DNA of 64,000 nucleotides, from the NCBI RefSeq assembly GCF_900167475.1, contig NZ_LT796768.1, positions 1,612,001 to 1,676,000 on the forward strand, in the 5' to 3' direction. Source of the DNA: Aeromicrobium choanae (lineage in GTDB: Bacteria; Actinomycetota; Actinomycetes; Propionibacteriales; Nocardioidaceae). Shown here piece after piece: positions 56,765-64,000 of the stretch. Both the position numbers and the translations under genes were made by a program. Position 1 is the first letter of the stretch; every line of letters starts with the position of its first letter. The notes under the pieces are model-generated. The model did not search any database and was not told the DNA's origin. It saw only the letters and a program-made list of their open reading frames with translations.

Positions 56765-59700
56765 ATGCGCCGCGCGCTCGTCGTCCTGTCCGCCCTGCTG
56801 TTGACGCTGATGGCCCTGGTCTCCGGAGGCGTCCCCGCCACGGCTGCCGCGGTCACGGCGGACCTGCAGATCCAGAAGTCGGTCGACTCCCCGGGGCCGT
56901 ACGGCCCCGGCGACACGTTCGCCTACACGATCGTCGTCGGCTGTTCGTCGACGAACGAGGCGGGGTGCTTCGACACCGTGCTGTCCGACGCGCTGCCGGA
57001 GCCGCTGGAACTGGATCCGGCGTTCGCCAACCCGGTCACCGCCGTGCTCTCGCCGGCCGGGCCGGCCGGTGTCTCCGTCGACGGTGACTCGTTCACGGTC
57101 GAGCCGCGGCATCCCGTCGGCGACCGGGTCGGCCTGCGAGCCGGCAGCTCGATGACGGTCACGGTGCAGGTGCGCGTGCCCACCACCGTGTCAGCGGACT
57201 TCAACGGCGACGAGATCCTCAACACCGCGGTGGTCGTGGCCGAGAACGCGGAGGAGCAGAGGTCCACGGCGGCCGTCACGCTCGAGGTCGAGACGACGCT
57301 CGAGGCGGGCGTCTCGAAGTCGGTCACGCCCGGAACCGTCCCGGCCACACCCGGCAAGCGGGTGAGCTGGACGCTGGAGCCGAGCAACCAGTCCAACCAG
57401 ACCGTCGACCGGATCGTCGTCGAGGATCGCTTCGACGGCACGAACTGGAGCCACCTGGACTTCGCCGGCATCACGACCGACCCCGCCCCCGAGTCGACCG
57501 ACGACACGACCGTCGAGTACCTCGTCGAAGGGACCTGGACGACTGACCAGCCGAGCGACCTCGCCACGGTCGAAGGCGTGCGGGTGACGTACGAGGGCAC
57601 CTACGCGCCGGGCACCGAGGCGCGCGTCGGCGTCGCGACGGTGACCAACGCGACGGTCTCCTCGATCGAGCCCGGTACCACCGTCGCGATCGAGAACGAG
57701 ACGTCGGCCACCGTCGAGGTCGGTGACGACGTGAGCGATCCGGCCACCGACGAGGCCACCGCCAGGATCCAGGCCTCCGACCCCACGGTCTCGATCGAGA
57801 AGAGCCTCTCCGACACCACGCTCGTCGTCGGGCAGGGCGTCACCGCCACCGTCACGGCCACGGTCGGCGAGCAGGACGTCCACGAACTCGTGATCAACGA
57901 GCCGTCCGCGGGAACGTCGACGTTCACCGAGCAGGGCCTGGCCTTCACCGGCTTCAGTGACGTGGAGTGGCCGGTCGACGCTCAGTCCGCCGAGATCACC
58001 TACACCTATGCCGACTGTGCCTCCACGACCGGCTCGACCACCACCGAGGACACACTGCCGGCGCCCCGGGCCGGGTGCATCGTCGAAGGATTCACGGTCA
58101 CGTACTCGGCGGCGGACGGCTCCGACGGGATCCAGGCCGCCGCCTACGCGCAACTGGGTCTGGAGTTCACGGCACTGACCGATCTCGAGGACACGCTCCA
58201 GTCGACCAACGTGGTCGACGTGGTCGTCGCGAACGTCGACGGCGCCCGCGGTACGGACGAGGCCGATGCCTCCTTCCAGGTCCGGCCGCTGGAGGTCCTC
58301 ACCGAGGTGGACAAGCGCATCACTCCCGGCGCGATCTTCGGTGTCCCCGGTGCCGAGGCCACGGTCTCGGTGCCCGGAAGCGTGTCGAGCGAGTCCACGA
58401 TCGGCTCGAACCGGCTCGTCATCCAGGATCCGGCCGACCCTGCCGCGGGGAGCGAGTTCTTCGACGACCACTTCGATCCGACAGCCATCTCCAACACGGA
58501 GATCCCCGGCTGCACACAGCTGACCGTCCGGTACTGGGACGGCGCCTCCTGGGTCGCCCTGCCGGGCGCCGAGAACGTCGCCGGCAACGTGGCGAACTGG
58601 AGCTACACGATCCCGGCTGCGCTGCGCGACGAGATCGGCGGCATCCAGTTCGAGTTCACGCCGCTGACGGTGAACGGCTGCCCGCAGCTGCTGCCCGCGG
58701 GCTTCAACGTGATCCCGAGCTTCGAGGTCGAGGTCCAGGCGGGCGTGGACCTCGATGACGAGCTCGTCGTGGCGAACGACGTCCGGTCGGAGGTCTTCAA
58801 CCAGCAGATCGACAAGGGCGACACGGCTCTCGCGGAGGACGACGTCACGCTGCGGCCGATCGACGGTGACGGCCCCGACCTCGTCGACAAGGAATGGCTG
58901 CAGCCCACCGTCCCGGCCCTGTCGGGTCAGACGCGCACGGCGCGCATCCACTGGAGCACTCAGGGACTGAACTTCGCGAACGTGACGATCACCGATCCGG
59001 CGTCGCCGGCGGAGCTGGGTCCGGACTCTCCCGGCATCGAGACCTCGGTCTACGACGCGTTCGACCTCGTCGCGATCAAGCCGATCACCGCCTCGACCGA
59101 TCCACTGATCGTCGAGGACGTGATCAGCAAGGTCGAGCTGTACCTGGACGGCACGTGGACCGACATCACGTCCCAGGCGTGCCCGTCGGCGGCCGTGTGC
59201 GCGGGCCGGTTCCCCGGCCACACCCTGAGTGCCGCGCAGCGCAGCGGCACGACCGGCGTGCGCATCACGTACACCGAACGGCAGGCGGCCGAGGGCGTGG
59301 GCTCGAGCGTCGACCGCCGCCCGCTCGACCTCGACTTCGCGGTGCGCGACAACCTGCGCAGCGATCCCGACGAGTACGTTCTGGGCAACTACCACGACCA
59401 CACGTACAACACGAGCGATCCCGGCGTCGTCGACAACACGGTCAACGCCCGTGGGTCCGGCGGCAGGTCCGGTGAGTTCTCGTCCAGCGACGGCGACCGC
59501 ATCACGATCCTCGACGCCCCGTTCAACGTCGACCTGACCAAGGAGTTCGACCAGTCCGTGATCGGTCTGCCGAGCCCCGACAACGCCGTCGATCCCGGGG
59601 ACTTCCCCCTCATCTCGGCCACCCTCAGGGCCACGAACGCGTCGGCCTCGAAGCTGTCGTCGCTCGTGATCAGCGATCCGGGCGTGACGTCGACCGACAC

Positions 59701-62700
59701 CACGACCTACGACGTGGCGAACCTGTACGACATCGACAGCATCACGATCCCCGCGGGCGCCGCTCAGGCGGGTGTCACGGTGACGCTCGACCGTTCTGGC
59801 ACGCCGACCGACTACGGGTACGACGAGGCGCTCGCACTCACCTCGGCCGAGCTGGCCGACGTCACCGGCGTCACCGTGTCGTTCGTCGGCGCGGAAGGTG
59901 CTCCGCTCATTCTCAGCGCCGCGACCGGCGAGGTCGCCCTCACCTGGCAGCTGCGCGCCGAGAAGCGCAGTGGCGGTCCGGTGGAGGCCACCAGCCCGGG
60001 CGGCGTCCCGATCCTCAACGAGGCCTCGGTCCAGATCGACAGCCCGGGACGCATCGCGTGCCCGGCGACGGCCTGCTCCACGGGCTACGACGACGCCGAC
60101 GACGAGTTCAACATCGTGTCCGCGAACTACTCGATCACCGCCCAGAAGGTCATCCGTCCCGATGCCAACCCCACGGGCGACACCGTCTACGAGGACCAGG
60201 CCACGACCTACACGACCTCGCTGCGAGGCCAGCCGCTCGGATCGGCCCGCACGACCCTGATGCGGCTCACCGACGAGACCGAGACGTTCTGGAACACGAT
60301 GAACCTCACCTCGGCCTCGATCAACCTGCCCCGGCCGATCAACAGCGTGCGCATGGACGCGAAGGTCGGAGACGTCTGGGTCGAGGGGCTGTGGGTCAAC
60401 TCGCTGTCGGCCCCTGCGAACTTCACGTTCGCGCTTCCCCCGGGCGTGACCGATGCGTCCGTGGTCGAGGGCGTGCGCTTCAGCTTCCGTCAGCTCGACG
60501 CGGGAGGACGCGCGGTGCAGTGGGAGCGTCCCTACAACCCCAACATCGTGGTGAGCCTCAGGACCGAGCGTCGTGACACCCAGCGCGAGAACGGCGAACC
60601 GGTCTCGACGACGCTGCCGGGCCTGGCGCCGAACCAGGGTGAGGGCACACCGGGCCTGATCTCCGACGACCTCCAGGTGCACGGCGACGCGCAGTTCGGC
60701 GCCACCCAGACGTTCACCGACGATGCGAGCGCGGCGGACACGACCCAGGTGCTGCACCGGCCGAACCGGATCCGGGTCGAGAAGACGCCGGGCAACGCCT
60801 CGACGCCGCCGCAGTTCACGCCGAACGGCACGATCCCCTACGTCCTGCGCGTCACCAACACGGGCCAGTGGGCCATGACGGGCTTCGAGGTCAGCGACCA
60901 GATCGAGCTCGTCGGCGGTGAGGTCCCCGTCAGGGAGCCGGACCCGACCGCGTACTCCTTCGCGCTCACCACCACCAACCAGAGCAACCCGGTGCCGTCG
61001 CCGACTCCGACGTTCGCGGCGAGCCTCGGTCCCGAGACGGGTCTGCTCGCCGTGACGACTCCGGACGACTTCGAGTTCAGGCCGGGGTGGGTGCTGACCG
61101 TCCAAGCGCCGCTCGTGCTCAAGTCGAGCATCGAAGCCGACCAGATCGTGGGCAACTCCGTGACGGCCACGTCGGACCGTGACTTCGAGGTGTGCCAGTA
61201 CACGGTCGACGCCGTGACCCAGGCGAACAGGACGAACGTCGACAGCTGCACGGCCACGACCCACGTGCAGCCCCGGTCGAGCGCCACTCTCGCGATGGTC
61301 AAGGGCGTCAAGGGCGTCGAGGCGGGCGAGCCCGGCTCCGGTGACGACGACCTCGGTGTCGTGAACACCGCCGGACCCGCGTCCGCCTGTGCGGAGCCCG
61401 ACGAGGACGGCTACCACCGTGGTACGTGCCTCCCGGTCACGCGACCGGGCGGCGAGGCCTCGTGGAAGCTCGCCTTCCGCAACACCGGCAACACGAACGC
61501 CAAGCTCGTCGTCCTCGTCGACACGCTGCCGGCCGTCGGCGACCGGGGCGTCATCACCTCCGCGGCCCGCGGGTCGCAGTTCGACGTCAGGCTGTTGCAC
61601 TCGGCGGCTGCGGATCTCGCGGCCGTCCAGCACCAGGGCGCGACGCTGCGGGCGTTCTTCTCGACGCAGCGCGCGAGCATCGCGTGCAACACCAACGCCG
61701 TCCAGGTCCACACGGCGAACGCCGCGCCCCTCGCGGGCTGCGGATTCGGCTGGACCGAGTACGACCAGAGCACCCCTGACGCCCAGCTGGCCGCGGCGCA
61801 GTCGGTCAAGTTCGTCCTGGACTGGACCTCGGCCGGCCAGGGTGCGGGACTGCGTCCGGGCGAGACGGCCGGAGTCACGTTCAGCACGCGGACCCCGGTC
61901 AACCTGCCGCGCGCGTTCGACCAGGCCACCGCGCTCCCGACGGCGTACAACTCCTTCGCCGGCTCGGCGCGGTCGGTGGCCACGGTCACCCAGCCCGAGC
62001 GCGCGGAGATCGTCCTCGAGCCGACGCGTGTCGGCATCGCCACGGCCCAGGGCCGGCTGACGATCGACAAGGTCGTCGAGGCGCCGGACTTCTCGGTGCC
62101 CGTCGACCTCCCCGGGACGTACTCGTTCCGGGTGTCCTGCACGCTCGACGGGACGGACGTCGTCCTGCGGAACGCTGCGGGGACGGTCGTCGACGGCACG
62201 GTCGTCGTCTCCGTCGACGACGACGGAGGCAGCACGGTGGTGAACACCAGCACGGCGCCGGTGTCGATCCCGCTGTTCGCCCGGTGCACGGTCGCGGAGG
62301 ACCCGATCCCCGCCGGGGTCGAGGTCACGTGGTCGCCGGCTGACCGGACGGCGGTGGCCGACGCGAGCCTGAGCTCGATCACGCAGATCAGCCACCCGTA
62401 CGAGGGGGAGACCGACGGTCCGACCGTGGCCGCCACGAACACGTACGCCGCGGGTGGCTTCACGGTCGCCAAGAGCGTCGACAACGGCGGTGCGGTCGAC
62501 CAGGACGGCAGCGCGATCGTCTACGACCGCACCTACGACTTCGAGGTCACGTGCGCGTACCTCGGGGCGACCATCCTCGACGAGCGCATCGAGCTCGAGG
62601 ACGCGGGGACCCGGGCGTACTCGGGCCTGCCCACCGGCGCGTCGTGCTCGGTCGAGGAGACCGACGCGGCGGGCGCGAGCGTCACGGTGCAGATCGACGG

Positions 62701-64000
62701 TGAGGAGGCCGACAACCCGGCCGAGTTCACGATCGGCAACGACACCACGGTCTCGGTGGCCCACCTGAACACCTACACGGTGGGCGCGGTGAACATCACC
62801 AAGCAGATCACCGGTCCCGGCAAGGACCGCTGGGACGACCAGGAGTTCGAGGTGCGACTCGTGTGCACCCTGGACCTGGACGGCGAAGGCGCGCCCGAGA
62901 CGGTGTTCGACGACTCGGCGGTCCTGACCGCACCGGACGACCTGACCTGGGCGGTGGAGAACCTGCCGACCGGGGCGGCGTGCACGGTGAGCGAGCCGCG
63001 CAACGGTGGTGCCAACCAGACCACGATCGACCCGCAGGACTTCACGGTCGGCTCGGGTGGGCAGGCGGTCGAGGTCGGCGTCGAGAACTACTTCGAGCAG
63101 GGAGTAGTGCAGGTGCGCAAGTCCCTGTCCGGCGACGGCGCGCAGTTCCCGGTCGTGGCCGACGGCACCTACGTGATGTCCCTCGAGTGCGTCCGTGAGG
63201 TCGACGGCACGAGCACGCCCGTGACGATCCCCGGAGGCGCGGACCGCACCATCACCGGTGCGGGAACCGCCGAGTGGGACCGGTTGCCGACGGGTGCCAC
63301 CTGCACGGTGAGCGAGAAGTCCAGCACGCCGCAGTCGCAGGGCGTCACGATGACGCCGGCGGGCGGCGAGGTCGTCGTGAGCGACACCGAGACCGAGGAG
63401 CCCGTCGAGGTGGTCGTCGACAACCGCTTCGACGCGGGCTTCCTGCGCGTCAACAAGCTCATCGACGGTCCCGGTGCCGGTCTGCACGACGGTGCGTCGT
63501 ACGAGTTCGATGTCGCGTGCACGCTCGCGGGTGAGACGGTCCTGCAGGACGAGGTGACCCTCGATCGCCGGGGCGGCAGCTCGTCGCTGTGGTCCGACGC
63601 GATCGGCCCCCTGCCGACCGGCACCTCGTGCCACGTGGTCGAGACCGAGGACGGCGACGCCGACGGATCGACGCGTGAGGCGACGGTCGTGATCGCCGCC
63701 GGAACGCAGGAGGAGTCCGTGGTCGCCACGATCACCAACACCTACGGCGCCGGAGCGGTCGAGGTCACGAAGCAGGTCGAGGGTCGGTTCGCGGATCGGC
63801 CCGAGCTGGCGCGGACCGCGTTCGCCATGACTCTGACCTGCCAGCTGGAGACGAAGGACGCGTCCGGAGCGAGCGTGCTGGGCACGGTGTTCGAGGCGGA
63901 CTTCACTCTGCGACCGGATCGGACGAAGTCCTTCACGGGCGCCGACGGCGAGCCGCTGCTGTTGCCCACCGGCACCCGGTGCTTCGCCGAGGAGACCGAC
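56765..64000 (+). CDS. Giant secreted surface protein with DUF11- and DUF5979-like repeats (3' end outside window)
   Basis: An open frame of at least 2412 codons runs off the window. A signal peptide (about 1-28) ends near PATAAAV. The body is a series of DUF11-type and related isopeptide-like beta-sandwiches, beginning ADLQIQKSVDSPGPYGPGD and recurring in VSIEKSLSDTTLVVGQG, RIRVEKTPGNASTPPQF and so on. From about 62057 at least six DUF5979-like units follow at roughly 320-400 bp steps. Each starts like LTIDKVVEAP, VNITKQITGPG or VEVTKQVEGRF and ends in the pattern LPTGAxCxVxE. Such repeats are typical of cell-wall fibres in actinobacteria; a sortase signal is expected beyond 64000. The ATG has GAAAGG upstream. 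Confidence 0.88.
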   Translation, partial: MRRALVVLSALLLTLMALVSGGVPATAAAVTADLQIQKSVDSPGPYGPGDTFAYTIVVGCSSTNEAGCFDTVLSDALPEPLELDPAFANPVTAVLSPAGPAGVSVDGDSFTVEPRHPVGDRVGLRAGSSMTVTVQVRVPTTVSADFNGDEILNTAVVVAENAEEQRSTAAVTLEVETTLEAGVSKSVTPGTVPATPGKRVSWTLEPSNQSNQTVDRIVVEDRFDGTNWSHLDFAGITTDPAPESTDDTTVEYLVEGTWTTDQPSDLATVEGVRVTYEGTYAPGTEARVGVATVTNATVSSIEPGTTVAIENETSATVEVGDDVSDPATDEATARIQASDPTVSIEKSLSDTTLVVGQGVTATVTATVGEQDVHELVINEPSAGTSTFTEQGLAFTGFSDVEWPVDAQSAEITYTYADCASTTGSTTTEDTLPAPRAGCIVEGFTVTYSAADGSDGIQAAAYAQLGLEFTALTDLEDTLQSTNVVDVVVANVDGARGTDEADASFQVRPLEVLTEVDKRITPGAIFGVPGAEATVSVPGSVSSESTIGSNRLVIQDPADPAAGSEFFDDHFDPTAISNTEIPGCTQLTVRYWDGASWVALPGAENVAGNVANWSYTIPAALRDEIGGIQFEFTPLTVNGCPQLLPAGFNVIPSFEVEVQAGVDLDDELVVANDVRSEVFNQQIDKGDTALAEDDVTLRPIDGDGPDLVDKEWLQPTVPALSGQTRTARIHWSTQGLNFANVTITDPASPAELGPDSPGIETSVYDAFDLVAIKPITASTDPLIVEDVISKVELYLDGTWTDITSQACPSAAVCAGRFPGHTLSAAQRSGTTGVRITYTERQAAEGVGSSVDRRPLDLDFAVRDNLRSDPDEYVLGNYHDHTYNTSDPGVVDNTVNARGSGGRSGEFSSSDGDRITILDAPFNVDLTKEFDQSVIGLPSPDNAVDPGDFPLISATLRATNASASKLSSLVISDPGVTSTDTTTYDVANLYDIDSITIPAGAAQAGVTVTLDRSGTPTDYGYDEALALTSAELADVTGVTVSFVGAEGAPLILSAATGEVALTWQLRAEKRSGGPVEATSPGGVPILNEASVQIDSPGRIACPATACSTGYDDADDEFNIVSANYSITAQKVIRPDANPTGDTVYEDQATTYTTSLRGQPLGSARTTLMRLTDETETFWNTMNLTSASINLPRPINSVRMDAKVGDVWVEGLWVNSLSAPANFTFALPPGVTDASVVEGVRFSFRQLDAGGRAVQWERPYNPNIVVSLRTERRDTQRENGEPVSTTLPGLAPNQGEGTPGLISDDLQVHGDAQFGATQTFTDDASAADTTQVLHRPNRIRVEKTPGNASTPPQFTPNGTIPYVLRVTNTGQWAMTGFEVSDQIELVGGEVPVREPDPTAYSFALTTTNQSNPVPSPTPTFAASLGPETGLLAVTTPDDFEFRPGWVLTVQAPLVLKSSIEADQIVGNSVTATSDRDFEVCQYTVDAVTQANRTNVDSCTATTHVQPRSSATLAMVKGVKGVEAGEPGSGDDDLGVVNTAGPASACAEPDEDGYHRGTCLPVTRPGGEASWKLAFRNTGNTNAKLVVLVDTLPAVGDRGVITSAARGSQFDVRLLHSAAADLAAVQHQGATLRAFFSTQRASIACNTNAVQVHTANAAPLAGCGFGWTEYDQSTPDAQLAAAQSVKFVLDWTSAGQGAGLRPGETAGVTFSTRTPVNLPRAFDQATALPTAYNSFAGSARSVATVTQPERAEIVLEPTRVGIATAQGRLTIDKVVEAPDFSVPVDLPGTYSFRVSCTLDGTDVVLRNAAGTVVDGTVVVSVDDDGGSTVVNTSTAPVSIPLFARCTVAEDPIPAGVEVTWSPADRTAVADASLSSITQISHPYEGETDGPTVAATNTYAAGGFTVAKSVDNGGAVDQDGSAIVYDRTYDFEVTCAYLGATILDERIELEDAGTRAYSGLPTGASCSVEETDAAGASVTVQIDGEEADNPAEFTIGNDTTVSVAHLNTYTVGAVNITKQITGPGKDRWDDQEFEVRLVCTLDLDGEGAPETVFDDSAVLTAPDDLTWAVENLPTGAACTVSEPRNGGANQTTIDPQDFTVGSGGQAVEVGVENYFEQGVVQVRKSLSGDGAQFPVVADGTYVMSLECVREVDGTSTPVTIPGGADRTITGAGTAEWDRLPTGATCTVSEKSSTPQSQGVTMTPAGGEVVVSDTETEEPVEVVVDNRFDAGFLRVNKLIDGPGAGLHDGASYEFDVACTLAGETVLQDEVTLDRRGGSSSLWSDAIGPLPTGTSCHVVETEDGDADGSTREATVVIAAGTQEESVVATITNTYGAGAVEVTKQVEGRFADRPELARTAFAMTLTCQLETKDASGASVLGTVFEADFTLRPDRTKSFTGADGEPLLLPTGTRCFAEETD

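Noticed and set aside
57191..63634. A 2147-codon open frame on the minus strand opposite the second giant gene.
   Set aside because: The plus strand holds a signal peptide and recognisable domains in a frame open from 56765 to 64000. The minus frame has no motif or start signal.
1..64000. Prophage, integrative element, tRNA or rRNA genes, and antiphage islands.
   Set aside because: No integrase, capsid, toxin-antitoxin or restriction gene sets were recognised, and no tRNA cloverleaf or rRNA segment was seen on either strand by eye.

Overview
The window is a high-GC actinobacterial chromosome segment. Leaderless start signals, an rpsF-ssb-rpsR-rplI-dnaB core, SIP-type siderophore proteins under DtxR/IdeR-like boxes, and sortase-type surface proteins point to the Propionibacteriales. 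A Nocardioidaceae member such as Aeromicrobium is my best guess, inferred from gene content only. The rpsF-to-dnaB block usually lies near oriC in actinobacteria, but dnaA, dnaN and oriC are not in this window.

Layout. 1-4 kb: 5' part of an alanine-racemase-like gene, a FemX-type peptidoglycan bridge enzyme, two convergent siderophore-interacting proteins each preceded by an iron-box palindrome, and an HNH nuclease. 4-7.5 kb: a coupled operon of circularly permuted ATP-grasp, alpha-E and transglutaminase-like proteins, the last without its catalytic Cys. 7.5-12 kb: an aldo/keto reductase and a MacB/FtsX-type ABC transporter. 12-16.2 kb: rpsF-ssb-rpsR-rplI running into an orphan peptide-type lipoprotein SBP and a third siderophore-interacting protein. 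16.2-20 kb: a palindrome cluster, a small unknown gene, a MATE exporter, a phased array of DnaA-box-like sites, and dnaB.

20-34.5 kb is accessory and housekeeping: cutinase, ChrA, two tandem secreted SGNH proteins, an FAD dehydrogenase divergent from a PucR-type regulator, GyrI-like, IMPase, class III sirtuin, MOSC, a two-component pair, an SRPBCC protein, a P-loop kinase and a TspO-like membrane protein. 34.6-37.6 kb holds the most striking locus. It is a two-gene unit in which a secreted amidase carries an N-terminal dockerin-like double EF-hand module and the next gene encodes a secreted cohesin-domain protein, a self-contained non-cellulosomal cohesin/dockerin pair.

37.6-46.5 kb: a membrane protein, a lipoprotein, DedA, a large secreted purple-acid-type phosphatase behind a PHO-box-like repeat, a membrane alpha/beta hydrolase and a succinate-semialdehyde dehydrogenase. 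46.5-64 kb is dominated by two giant surface proteins. The first (2008 aa) has seven exact 579-bp repeats and an LADTG sortase motif. The second (at least 2412 codons) runs off the window. Between them lie a membrane sensor with a degenerate GGDEF-like domain, an ABC exporter and a YbaY-like protein.

About fourteen genes share one start architecture: a TANNNT -10 element 6-7 nt before ATG/GTG with no Shine-Dalgarno, which predicts leaderless mRNAs. All domain calls are by eye; no database search was run.
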